A stretch of DNA of 64,000 nt from assembly GCA_023206055.1 (NCBI GenBank), contig CP065367.1, positions 1,550,001 to 1,614,000 of the forward strand. Reading direction: 5' to 3'. This document shows, piece by piece, positions 1 through 7,714 of this stretch (position 1 is the stretch's first letter; every line of letters starts with the position of its first letter). The position numbers and the translations under genes were made by a program. Origin of the DNA: Vibrio cyclitrophicus. Lineage in GTDB: Bacteria; Pseudomonadota; Gammaproteobacteria; Enterobacterales; Vibrionaceae. The notes under the pieces are model-generated. The model had not been told where the DNA came from. It made no database searches and saw only the letters and a program-made list of their open reading frames with translations.

Positions 1-1
1 T

Positions 2-136
2 TTGGATAATCTGACCTTGGTTGAATTAATCCAAAGGCTCGATGAGAAAATGGCTTTCTACAAGAATATTGCCCTGTTTCTTCAGGTGTTTGGTTTAGCA
101 CTTATCTTGGCTCGCGATCTAGCAAGAAGGCCTTAG
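2..136 (+). CDS. C-terminal end of an unidentified membrane-associated protein (partial)
   Basis: An open frame runs in from the left edge and stops with TAG at 134-136, giving 44 residues. The visible tail has a charged helix-like stretch (LIQRLDEKMAFYKN) followed by a hydrophobic segment (IALFLQVFGLALILA) and a basic end (RDLARRP). This looks like a C-terminal membrane anchor. The start lies outside the window and I do not recognise the family. It converges on the START-domain gene, with about 43 bp between the two stop codons. Assignment as coding rests only on the clean open frame and the membrane-helix pattern. Confidence 0.5.
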   Translation: MDNLTLVELIQRLDEKMAFYKNIALFLQVFGLALILARDLARRP

Positions 137-179
137 CTTATCTAGCGTTGTCGCTGCCTGCCTCACTAAACCTGTATAG

Positions 180-815
180 TTAACGAGACTCACTTGGCAG
201 GTTGGGGTGCTGCTGGCCTTGGTATTTTTGTAGCTGTTCTTTCAGCCCTTTAAACGTGCTCAGTGCACTGCCAATCGATAACTTATTCATCAACCAATTT
301 GGCAAGATGCCACCTGCGTTCGCATACGCGGTGTAGGTAATGTAAGTATTGCCATTGGTGAGCGGTTGCAGCGTCCAAAGTGCGTCCACATCGTAAATTC
401 GAATATACCCTGACTCTTTCGCCAAATAGTTAGATGCATCTTTAATCGACAAGACAAACTGGCCATCCTCAATGCTGTATTTTGAGTAGGTCACCATATC
501 GCGATCTCTAGCAGGCCATGGCGCTTTGAATTGGGTATAGACGATATTTTCATCCTCAGATATCTGCATTAAGACACGACTTTCTGATACGTTATCTATC
601 CAGTTTGGCACGTTCTCACTGTCTTCCAATAACAGCAAAAAACCAGAATAAGTGGTGGGCGTTTGCATTTGTGCTCGTATCTCGACCAAGCCTTCGCTGT
701 GTGGCCTTTTATCAATGATGATGCCATCTTCACTTGTGACGAACTGCCACGGGTTGGCATAAGTCAGTGTCGATAGAGCGCAGAGTCCGAGTACCAAAAT
801 CCTAGGTAATGTCAT
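180..815 (-). CDS. START-domain periplasmic/secreted protein
   Basis: A 211-residue protein with a signal peptide (MTLPRILVLGLCALSTLTYA, cleavage probably before NPW). The rest resembles bacterial START domains, which form a hydrophobic cavity for lipids. Supporting features are the N-terminal WQFVTSEDGIIIDKR strand, the central FKAPWPARDRDMVTY segment typical of this family, and a C-terminal amphipathic helix (NKLSIGSALSTFKGLKEQL) that would cap the cavity. The ligand is unknown. The gene is monocistronic: it converges on the partial gene to its left, and a hairpin terminator lies upstream at about 925-954. Family assignment is fairly secure; function is not known. Confidence 0.8.
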   Translation of the reverse strand: MTLPRILVLGLCALSTLTYANPWQFVTSEDGIIIDKRPHSEGLVEIRAQMQTPTTYSGFLLLLEDSENVPNWIDNVSESRVLMQISEDENIVYTQFKAPWPARDRDMVTYSKYSIEDGQFVLSIKDASNYLAKESGYIRIYDVDALWTLQPLTNGNTYITYTAYANAGGILPNWLMNKLSIGSALSTFKGLKEQLQKYQGQQHPNLPSESR

Positions 816-924
816 TATTCTTCCATAAAAAGAAAAGCTTATCTGCTAGGAGTATAGAATAGAAATGGGCTTGGTAGGTGTTTCCAATCGCTTTGGGTTT
901 ACTTCTTTTGGGAAAATCTAAATA

Positions 925-954
925 AAAACGGAAGCGTTCGGTCGCTTCCGTTTT
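925..954 (-). terminator. Rho-independent terminator after the YHS-domain gene
   Basis: A 12-bp perfect stem, AAAACGGAAGCG with CGCTTCCGTTTT, encloses a 6-nt loop. It has T-runs on both sides and sits about 40 bp past the stop of the minus-strand YHS-domain gene. It should work in the minus direction and could also act on the plus strand. Confidence 0.8.
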
Positions 955-995
955 ATTCTTGGGCAATGGATAAACGTTGAGGGTTAAGCTAAAAC

Positions 996-1472
996 CTAAA
1001 GCTTATAGGCTTCTACGGTTTTGATCGTCGTCCAATTGCTGTTGGCGTCTTGGATGAATTCTTGCGTGTTCTCCAACCAACGCTTTTGAACTGACTTATC
1101 TAAGTTCAAGTACAGCTTTCCATCCTCTACTTTCCAAGCTAATGGGTCGGTTTCAAATTTCTTACCCATTGCCACACCAAAGGCGCAATAGCCGCCATAT
1201 TGAGGTGCATAAGCTTGTGGGTTGGTTCGGAATTCATCTCGGTTTTCACTGCTCACAAAGTTATAAATCGCATTCTTATAAGTCGCTGTGAACTCAGATG
1301 TGCCTTTAACTGGCCCTTCATTGGCAAAGTAAGCGACAGGGTCATAACCTTTAATCGCGAGGTCATTGCTGTCGACGCTCATATCAAGGTCTGCGGCCAT
1401 TAAAGAAAAGCTAGTTCCAAGTAGCGCGGCCAATAGCGTGATTTTTTGACTGGTCGATTTCATGTGTGACAT
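996..1472 (-). CDS. YHS-domain secreted protein
   Basis: A 158-residue protein with a signal peptide (KITLLAALLGTSFSLMAA). The mature part carries a YHS domain in the form IKGYDPVAYFANEGPVKG, followed by YGGYCAFGVAMGKKFETDP. YHS domains are short, probably metal-binding modules found in heavy-metal ATPases and in small exported proteins like this one. The C-terminal part (WKVEDGKLYLNLDKSVQKRW) is typical of the exported group. An in-frame ATG at codon 4 (1461-1463) is an alternative start. The gene is divergent from the AraC regulator at 1583, which may control it from the 110-bp shared region. No substrate or partner can be named. Confidence 0.8.
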   Translation of the reverse strand: MSHMKSTSQKITLLAALLGTSFSLMAADLDMSVDSNDLAIKGYDPVAYFANEGPVKGTSEFTATYKNAIYNFVSSENRDEFRTNPQAYAPQYGGYCAFGVAMGKKFETDPLAWKVEDGKLYLNLDKSVQKRWLENTQEFIQDANSNWTTIKTVEAYKL

Positions 1473-1582
1473 ATCAAGTTCCTTGTCAGTGTTAGTTATC
1501 TTGTTTGAAGTAATTTAGCCCACTCGTCCGGTCTATAAAGGGACAAAAGAACTAAAAAGTAAGCGAATCGTTCGGAGGATGC

Positions 1583-2407
1583 ATGGATCTGCTTTCACAA
1601 CTAATGGAACACTTCTCGATACGTACTGGCGTTTTCTATTCAGGAAACCTGTGTGGGGTGTCGTCGTTTAACGCGCAACAAGGCAAAGAGGGACACCTGC
1701 ATGTATTGAGCGCAGGGGAGCTGAGCTTGTCTAGCGCTCACACGGAACACAGGCAATTGTCACAACCTTGCATTGTTTATTTGCCGAATAGCACGCCACA
1801 TGCGATTGAAGGTGTGGGAGACGGTGCGGAAGTCGTGTGCGCGAACGTGGAGTATCGTTCGGGGCAGATGAATCCTTTATTGTCTGCTCTGCCCGACGTG
1901 ATAGTGATTCCGTTTGAGGAGGCACCTAACTTAATGCCAGTGATCGAGGTGTTATCTAACGAGTCGAGCCAAGAATCGTCGGGGCAGCAGTACTTAATGG
2001 ACAAGTTGAGTGACGCCTTGATGGCTTTGATTTTTCGTCACCTCATTGAACAACAGAAAATTGATAGCGGTGTTTTCTCGGCTCTTGCTCACCCACGATT
2101 GGCTTCTGTGGTCACGGCTATTCATCGATTACCTGCTCGTCATTATTCGATTGTCGAAATGGCGTCACTGGCCGCGATGTCTCGCACTCAGTTTATAGAA
2201 GCATTTAAGCGTGAAGTGGGTGAAACCCCAGGTGACTATGTACAAAAGTGGCGGGTGTCTGTGGCTCAGTCGTTGCTGTTACAAAACAAGCCTATCAATT
2301 GGGTGGCGGATGAAGTGGGGTACAACAGCTATTCTGGCTTCTCTCGAGCTTTTCAGCATGTTACGGGAATGTCGCCGCGTTTGTGGCTAAAGCAAAATGT
2401 GTCGTGA
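1583..2407 (+). CDS. AraC-family transcriptional regulator with N-terminal cupin
   Basis: A 274-residue regulator. Residues 1-150 resemble the cupin effector/dimer domain of AraC proteins (HVLSAGELSLSS, LPNSTPHAIEG). Residues 175-274 hold two helix-turn-helix motifs, the second one in the canonical WVADEVGYNSYSGFSRAFQ and GMSPRLWL form. The start is supported by GGAGG six bases before ATG. Organised like many regulators of small divergent genes, it faces the YHS-domain gene. The effector is unknown. Confidence 0.87.
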   Translation: MDLLSQLMEHFSIRTGVFYSGNLCGVSSFNAQQGKEGHLHVLSAGELSLSSAHTEHRQLSQPCIVYLPNSTPHAIEGVGDGAEVVCANVEYRSGQMNPLLSALPDVIVIPFEEAPNLMPVIEVLSNESSQESSGQQYLMDKLSDALMALIFRHLIEQQKIDSGVFSALAHPRLASVVTAIHRLPARHYSIVEMASLAAMSRTQFIEAFKREVGETPGDYVQKWRVSVAQSLLLQNKPINWVADEVGYNSYSGFSRAFQHVTGMSPRLWLKQNVS

Positions 2408-2568
2408 ATCGCTGGGCAACCCTAACTGAAATGTGGCTATTAGCATGAGGCTAGTCTATGTTTTAGCGGAAATTGTATGTAGTTTGTTCTTTTATCGGAA
2501 GAGGGTGTAAAAAGGTGGACTTTATAAGCTCGTTGTAACATTCTGCCCGTCCTATTTTATCAGACATC

Positions 2569-2617
2569 AATGAGACGAAGTGCCTGCTGAACATTATTCA
2601 GCCTCCCGTATCTCATT
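2569..2617 (+). promoter_or_regulatory. Nested stem-loop in the leader of the PTPS-family gene
   Basis: Two nested perfect helices are visible. The outer one pairs AATGAGA (2569-2575) with TCTCATT (2611-2617). The inner one pairs GCTGAA (2586-2591) with TTCAGC (2597-2602). They are separated by an internal loop of 10 and 8 nt. The structure ends nine bases before the Shine-Dalgarno (AGGAG at 2627-2631). It could be a regulatory leader RNA. It matches no riboswitch consensus I know, including preQ1. Confidence 0.4.
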
Positions 2618-2637
2618 AAAGCACTAAGGAGTTCAAC

Positions 2638-3516
2638 TTGAACCTATTTGTAAGAGACCTTACCGTTATCGATTCTTCATACATCTGTGAACACAGAGGG
2701 GTCGTAGGAGATAGTTGGATTTTAGATGTCACCATGTCTGGTGAACTTAATGAAATGAGCATGGTGCTGGACTTTAGCCGAGTCAAAAAGCAGATCAAAC
2801 AGTTGGTTGATCAACATGTTGACCATCGCTTACTGCTGCCAATGAAAAACGCTGCAATTGTTCTTCAAGCAAGCAAAGTCGGTTACTCTAAGGTAGATGT
2901 GCTGCGTGGTGACAAGAGCCTGCATCTGCACTGCCCTGATGAAGCATACTGCTTGATTGATGCTGAAGCGATCACCATCGAAAGTGTGACCGCACACGTT
3001 TATCATATTCTTCGCGATAACCTACCAAGTAACGTCACAGGGTTAGAGATCACCCTTCGTCATGAGAACATTAATGGCGCGTTCTACCACTACACCCATG
3101 GCTTGAAAAAGCATGATGGCAACTGCCAACGCATCGCACATGGTCACCGTTCTCCAGTCGAAATTTTGGTTGATGGTCAGCGTGACGAGCAACGCGAACA
3201 AGCATTTGCTCAGCGCTGGGAAGACATCTATTTAGGTTCTAAAGAAGACCAAGTTTCAGTTTCTTCACTTAACCTGAGTGAACACGCGCAAAGCGTTAAT
3301 GATGAAAGCCACTATGGCTTCCGCTACACGGCACCTCAAGGCGAATTTGAACTAGCGATTGCTAAGAGCGAAACGGAAATCTTACCAACAGATACCACGG
3401 TTGAGTTACTGGCAGGCTATATTGCGGATCAAGTTGCCCCAAGCTTGGCAGAAAACCAGTCACTACAGATCGTCGCTTATGAAGGGGTAGGTAAAGGCGC
3501 GATGGCGTTCCTATAG
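2638..3516 (+). CDS. Double-module 6-carboxytetrahydropterin/6-pyruvoyl-tetrahydropterin synthase family protein
   Basis: A 292-residue protein starting at TTG, chosen because AGGAG lies seven bases upstream and no ATG fits. It contains two PTPS/QueD-like modules, about twice the usual 120-140 residues. Module 1 (1-140) keeps the later part of the active site (MVLDF at 42-46 and the DH pair at 62-63) but its Zn-ligand region is eroded. Module 2 (145-290) keeps the Zn ligands and catalytic cysteine (H154, C163, HGH 168-170) and the late glutamate (AYEG, E282), but lacks the DF...LDH segment. Family members convert dihydroneopterin triphosphate products in queuosine or pterin pathways. Because the two halves complement each other, the active site may be composite. 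The exact reaction is not proven. Confidence 0.8.
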   Translation: MNLFVRDLTVIDSSYICEHRGVVGDSWILDVTMSGELNEMSMVLDFSRVKKQIKQLVDQHVDHRLLLPMKNAAIVLQASKVGYSKVDVLRGDKSLHLHCPDEAYCLIDAEAITIESVTAHVYHILRDNLPSNVTGLEITLRHENINGAFYHYTHGLKKHDGNCQRIAHGHRSPVEILVDGQRDEQREQAFAQRWEDIYLGSKEDQVSVSSLNLSEHAQSVNDESHYGFRYTAPQGEFELAIAKSETEILPTDTTVELLAGYIADQVAPSLAENQSLQIVAYEGVGKGAMAFL

Positions 3517-3559
3517 CACCTCACGAGTGAGATAATCTCGGTTCCAATATGATGAAATA

Positions 3560-3596
3560 AAGGCAAGATAACCCGTTATCTTGCCTTTCTTTTTTG
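3560..3596 (+). terminator. Rho-independent terminator after the PTPS-family gene
   Basis: A perfect 13-bp stem (AAGGCAAGATAAC with GTTATCTTGCCTT) with a 2-nt nominal loop is followed by TCTTTTTT. It lies 45 bp past the stop and separates this gene from the convergent acyltransferase gene. Confidence 0.88.
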
Positions 3597-3640
3597 TGGC
3601 TCTTTAAAACTGATTTAGCGGATAGTTTTAGGCACAAACA

Positions 3641-4681
3641 CTAACGAAGCAGCGCGTGTCGTAATGGCGTTTTTTCGATACCAGCAACCAACATAAAGCT
3701 CAGGATAAAGGTGCCGAAGAAGACGGTGATGTCTTTACCGAGTTCCGTGATACCCAATATTCCGCAAACATTGAACAGCACGATAATGATCAGCAGATGG
3801 CAAACGTAGATACCTAGCATGCGATTCGAGATAGAACGAACCCAAGCGTAGTTACCCATGTTTGGATTTGCTAAAAGCCACATGAACACGCCCATCCCCC
3901 ATAGCGCCGTGCCAAACAAGAAATCATTCATGTTGAATCCGACGTCGAACGTGGTTAGCCATGCTGCCTCAGCAAAGTGAATGAACATGCCTAGCGCTAA
4001 TAATCCCAGCGCCTTGGCCGATGACACCTTCCACTGATTCTGACGAATAAGGAAACCTAAGGTCACCATTAACGTGCTAAAGAACGGGCCATTACGCGTG
4101 AAGAAGGGTGCTTCTAACCCGGTTAGCGTTGCGTAGCTGCCTGCCAAAACACCATAAACGTAAAGTACAATAGCCGCCGGTAATAGCAGTTTTTCGAGTT
4201 TCATTTCAACCATTAAGGCGATGATCAAAACCGCACACACAAGGGCAGGAATGAACCATAAGTGAACCAACCCCCCCTCTAAGAAAGAGTTGAGCGGGGT
4301 ATTCATTAAAAAGCCCCAGTAGCCATGGCGTTCGCCTAGGTAACCTAATTCTTCAACCTTAGCGAGGTTGAATGGCATCACTAAGCAAATGATACTCCAT
4401 GCCAACCATACCTTAAGCAGTGGTTTAGAATAATTATTGACGGTTTGCCACGGGGATGCAGTCAACTTGGGCTGAATAAGATAACCGGAAATTAGGAAAA
4501 ACAGAGGTACCGCAAAACGAGCGGTTTGGTTGAGTACATAACCGATCCAAGGCACTTCATCTATTTGCCAATAAGTGAGTGCCATTTGACCGTGTAAACC
4601 AATGATCGCCAAGATAGCAATCACTCGGCCTAACTCGATACTGGCGATGCGTTGTGAAGGCGTATGTTGAACGGAAGACAT
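3641..4681 (-). CDS. Acyltransferase-3 family integral membrane protein
   Basis: A 346-residue polytopic membrane protein with about ten hydrophobic segments. The start IELGRVIAILAIIGLHGQ matches the first helix of acyltransferase-3 (OafA/WecH-type) enzymes, although the usual catalytic-type RxxAxxxVxxxH signature is only partly kept. The second helix, RFAVPLFFLISGYLI, is also characteristic. Such enzymes move acetyl or other acyl groups across the inner membrane onto surface sugars or peptides. No polysaccharide genes adjoin it, so the acceptor cannot be guessed. The gene stands alone on the minus strand. Confidence 0.8.
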   Translation of the reverse strand: MSSVQHTPSQRIASIELGRVIAILAIIGLHGQMALTYWQIDEVPWIGYVLNQTARFAVPLFFLISGYLIQPKLTASPWQTVNNYSKPLLKVWLAWSIICLVMPFNLAKVEELGYLGERHGYWGFLMNTPLNSFLEGGLVHLWFIPALVCAVLIIALMVEMKLEKLLLPAAIVLYVYGVLAGSYATLTGLEAPFFTRNGPFFSTLMVTLGFLIRQNQWKVSSAKALGLLALGMFIHFAEAAWLTTFDVGFNMNDFLFGTALWGMGVFMWLLANPNMGNYAWVRSISNRMLGIYVCHLLIIIVLFNVCGILGITELGKDITVFFGTFILSFMLVAGIEKTPLRHALLR

Positions 4682-4803
4682 ATTAGATCTCTAAGAAAAT
4701 TTTCGTAGAATCTAACAGCCTTTTTATTGAACCAGTTAGCGCTAAATCAAGGGTTGCGAGCTTTGTTTTAAGGCTTGTATTGATTCTTTGAAGCCTGTCG
4801 CAG

Positions 4804-5760
4804 CTATATTAAATCCATTGCAGTAAGTGCAAAAATACCAAGCGTGCAAGTGATAAGTGAAACGACGGTGGTGAGCGCGATTATATTGGCAGCCAATGTT
4901 GAATTTCCACCCATCGCACGTGCCATAACATAGCTGGCAGCCGCGGTTGGTGCCGCGCTCATCAAGAAGATAAGCCCAAGATCGAGCCCTTCAAATCCTA
5001 AGTACCCAGCAGCCAGTGTAATCAATAAAGGGGAGGCAATTAACTTGTAGCTAGAGGCGAACCACGTTGATAACTTTTCTTGTTTGAGCGAGCTGATATC
5101 CAGTGACCCACCGGTACACAGCAGTGCCAAAGGTAACGTCATGTTGGCAAAGTACTGACCAGCGTCTGTCACCATTTTTGGGATAGGAATTGAAAGCGCA
5201 TAGAAGACGACTGCTAAGAAAATAGCGATGATCAATGGGTTTTTGGTAATCGACTTAGCGATCACTTTAATGGCTTTAGCCCCTGTGTCTTCACCTTTTG
5301 GTGTCAGTGCAATCACGGCTTGAATGTTATACAACACGGTTAGGGATGCAACATAGATAGCAGCCAGTGCCACACCTTGGTTACCATAGATATTAGCTAC
5401 ATAGGCGAGGCCGATGATCGCGGTATTAGCGCGGAATCCACCTTGGACAATCACACCTTGATCTTTCGAACCTTTGAATACTAGTTTGGTTGAGAAAATC
5501 GTGAATAAGAAAAAGACAAAGTTAGCGATGACGCCAAAGGCAACTAACGCGCTACTGGCTGAAAAGTTGTGATTCGATTGAACAATACTCAGAAATAGCA
5601 TCGCGGGTAGGGTGACTTGAAATACGACCTTAGATGCGACATCAATGAAATTGTCATTTATTAAGCCGATTCGCTTGAGCATCACACCAAGAAACAGCAT
5701 TAAACAGATAGGGCCTGTTACTGACGCCGAAAACGCAAACTGTTCCCAAAGTGTGTTCAT
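4804..5760 (-). CDS. AEC-family (auxin efflux carrier-like) transporter
   Basis: A 318-residue inner-membrane transporter with ten likely helices in two five-helix repeats. FRANTAIIGLAYV and MSAAPTAAASYVMARAMGG are conserved-type segments of this family. The start at MNTLWEQF (5760) is preferred over an upstream ATG at 5847 because AAAGGAA lies just before it and the upstream 29 residues are polar and AT-rich. Bacterial members export or import organic acids such as malate, but the substrate here is unknown. It is divergent from a TetR regulator, which probably represses it through the site at 5874-5887. Confidence 0.87.
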   Translation of the reverse strand: MNTLWEQFAFSASVTGPICLMLFLGVMLKRIGLINDNFIDVASKVVFQVTLPAMLFLSIVQSNHNFSASSALVAFGVIANFVFFLFTIFSTKLVFKGSKDQGVIVQGGFRANTAIIGLAYVANIYGNQGVALAAIYVASLTVLYNIQAVIALTPKGEDTGAKAIKVIAKSITKNPLIIAIFLAVVFYALSIPIPKMVTDAGQYFANMTLPLALLCTGGSLDISSLKQEKLSTWFASSYKLIASPLLITLAAGYLGFEGLDLGLIFLMSAAPTAAASYVMARAMGGNSTLAANIIALTTVVSLITCTLGIFALTAMDLI

Positions 5761-5873
5761 TTTTTTTCCTTTGTTAGTCGATTTCAATTTCCTTTGAATA
5801 TTGTCGCATTTTTCCACAGTTCTTTGATAAGACAAAATGAATACCAAGGGTTAAGTAAAAAATCTTGAAAAAA

Positions 5874-5887
5874 AGAACGAACGTGCT
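5874..5887. promoter_or_regulatory. Candidate TetR-family operator, copy 1
   Basis: On the minus strand this reads AGCACGTTCGTTCT, an imperfect palindrome. It lies in the divergent region between the AEC transporter and the TetR regulator. A 12/14 copy (AGCACGGTCGTTCG) occurs at 6641-6654, upstream of the hydrolase gene. Confidence 0.5.
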
Positions 5888-5921
5888 AAAAATAATGTAT
5901 CAGATTTATTATTGGTGAATA

Positions 5922-6515
5922 ATGAGTAAGGGAAAGATAACCAAAGAGTATATTTTGAGCCATGCATTCGCACTTGCGAGTGAGAATGGGCTTGAGAGTT
6001 TGACGATTGGCGAATTAGCCAAGCAGTGTGGCATGTCTAAGAGTGGCTTGTTTGCACACTTCAACTCTAAAGAGAACCTGCAGCTCTCTGTACTCGAATA
6101 TTCCAACGCCATATTCACTGAAAGAGTCATCATTCCTGCGCGAGAGCTCGGTGATGGTGATATTGAAGCGAAATTGAAGCAGTTGCTCGATAATTGGCTG
6201 GGTTGGAACCATTCGTTCCAAGGCAGCTGCATGTTTATTGATGCTTGGAAAGATGCAGGCAGTGAAACGTCTGTGATTCAGAAAGCGCTGCAGAAAACCA
6301 TTTCGGTTTGGATTGATTACTTGACGATTCAGGTAGCAAAAGCGGTGGAGAGCAAACAGTTCAGAGCCGATTTAGACCCTAAGCAGGCAACCTTCGAGTT
6401 GTACGGTCTCTATTTAAGTGCGAACTTGTTCTACTCATTACGAGGCCAACAAGCGAGCCACACGCATTTTTGGAGTGGTGTAGAGCGCTTAATCGCCAGC
6501 TGGAAAGCGGTTTAA
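5922..6515 (+). CDS. TetR/AcrR-family transcriptional regulator
   Basis: A 197-residue repressor-type protein. Residues 8-55 form the TetR DNA-binding domain (YILSHAFALASENGLESLTI, then ELAKQCGMSKSGLFAHF and NSKENL). The rest is an all-helical ligand-binding domain of the C-terminal type found in many Proteobacteria (FIDAWKDAGSE, QATFELYGLYLSANLF). It is divergent from the AEC transporter and followed by an alpha/beta hydrolase; a shared operator-like sequence before both flanking units suggests that they form its regulon. Confidence 0.88.
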   Translation: MSKGKITKEYILSHAFALASENGLESLTIGELAKQCGMSKSGLFAHFNSKENLQLSVLEYSNAIFTERVIIPARELGDGDIEAKLKQLLDNWLGWNHSFQGSCMFIDAWKDAGSETSVIQKALQKTISVWIDYLTIQVAKAVESKQFRADLDPKQATFELYGLYLSANLFYSLRGQQASHTHFWSGVERLIASWKAV

Positions 6516-6640
6516 TACATACAGCAGGTTAACTCGCAAATCATGTGAGTCTTGCTGAAGTAAGGTTTACAACAAAATTTTAGAGAAGTGGTGGTAAGCG
6601 ATGATAAATCGCAGTAGCGCCATTTTTTATATCAACAAAT

Positions 6641-6654
6641 AGCACGGTCGTTCG
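6641..6654. promoter_or_regulatory. Candidate TetR-family operator, copy 2
   Basis: AGCACGGTCGTTCG matches the 5874-5887 site at 12 of 14 positions when that site is read on the other strand, or 12 of 13 over the core. It lies just downstream of a -10-like TATATC (6628-6633) and 53 bp before the hydrolase start, a position that suits repression. Confidence 0.45.
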
Positions 6655-6707
6655 ATTTTAGGGCCGAGCTCGATCCGCCAATTGTGATGGCGATACAAGG
6701 AACGGTC

Positions 6708-7556
6708 ATGAGTGACAAAATCTATTTTAATACATCGAACAAATTCAGCTTCAAGCGCAGTTTAATTGGCGCTACAACCAATCTGCATTACATCATAGCG
6801 CCGAGCCACGCGAAGAAAACAGCACGTAAGCTGCTACTCACTCCAATGCGTACTGAGCAGAAGAATGCCGATCCGCAAGGGCTCATCAAGAGTGAAATCA
6901 AAGGTCGTGATGGAGTCTTAAAAACCTACTCTTTGGGGACGGGTCCTGTTTGGGTGCTGACTCATGGTTGGTCTGGCACCGCGAGTCAGTTTTTTCCTCT
7001 GATGGAACATATCGCAGCTAAAGGTTTTACGGCAATGGCTTATGATCACCCTGCTCATGGTGGTAGTGATGGCGTGCATGGTCATATCCCTGCATTTGTG
7101 AACGGCTTGGAAGCGATTCTAGATTCAGTTGGTGAAGTGGCTGGTTTGGTCGGTCACAGCATGGGGACTGCTTCTGCGTTGGAATGTAAGCATGTTAAGT
7201 TGGAAAACAAACCTCTGTTGTTGATTGCTCCAGTATTGGATTACCTCGAAAACCTATTCGGTAGCGTTGCACGTTCAGGTTATTCAATGAAGTTGTTTGA
7301 GGCGGTAGTTGGAGAAGTAGAAGAGCAGTTTAACTACCCAATTCAGTCTGTCGATCCATATGGAAAGCTAGCGCTTCGTGAGTCACAGACGATCATTGTT
7401 CATGATGAGCAAGACAAGTTTACTAAGTTTGATGTGTCTGAGCGTGCTGCTAATGAAATGGGTCGCGTTACCTTGATTGCCACTCAAGGCCAAGGCCATG
7501 GGCGAGTGATGAAGTGCCCACAAGTATTCGAGAGCTTTGATAACTTAATTAGCTAA
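6708..7556 (+). CDS. Alpha/beta hydrolase
   Basis: A 282-residue protein with the alpha/beta hydrolase fold. The oxyanion-hole region is LTHGWSGTASQF, the nucleophile elbow is GHSMG, and a late histidine follows in TQGQGHGRVM. A conserved aspartate is likely in HDEQDKFT. No signal peptide is visible. The start at 6708 (MSDKIYFN) is chosen over 6684 because AAGGA lies upstream at the right distance. Substrates of this broad esterase/lipase group cannot be read from sequence. The operator-like site upstream links it to the TetR regulator and AEC transporter, suggesting that it processes something that transporter handles; that is inference. Confidence 0.82.
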   Translation: MSDKIYFNTSNKFSFKRSLIGATTNLHYIIAPSHAKKTARKLLLTPMRTEQKNADPQGLIKSEIKGRDGVLKTYSLGTGPVWVLTHGWSGTASQFFPLMEHIAAKGFTAMAYDHPAHGGSDGVHGHIPAFVNGLEAILDSVGEVAGLVGHSMGTASALECKHVKLENKPLLLIAPVLDYLENLFGSVARSGYSMKLFEAVVGEVEEQFNYPIQSVDPYGKLALRESQTIIVHDEQDKFTKFDVSERAANEMGRVTLIATQGQGHGRVMKCPQVFESFDNLIS

Positions 7557-7627
7557 GCACAACGAGCGTCATTAAAAAGACCATCAGTAAAAAAATCGTA
7601 AGTTAACAGATCAGAAAACGTAAATAA

Positions 7628-7665
7628 AAAGGCCAACCAGACATTCTCTGGTTGGCCTTTGTTTT
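7628..7665. terminator. Bidirectional terminator between the hydrolase and chitinase genes
   Basis: A 13-bp stem (AAAGGCCAACCAG with CTGGTTGGCCTTT) around a 7-nt loop, with a T-rich tail on the plus side and an A-rich lead that becomes a T-run on the minus side. It serves the two convergent genes. Confidence 0.85.
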
Positions 7666-7714
7666 AGGGATTGAGTTGATGCTTAGTCAGTCTTTAACTA
7701 AACACTGTTTTTAG

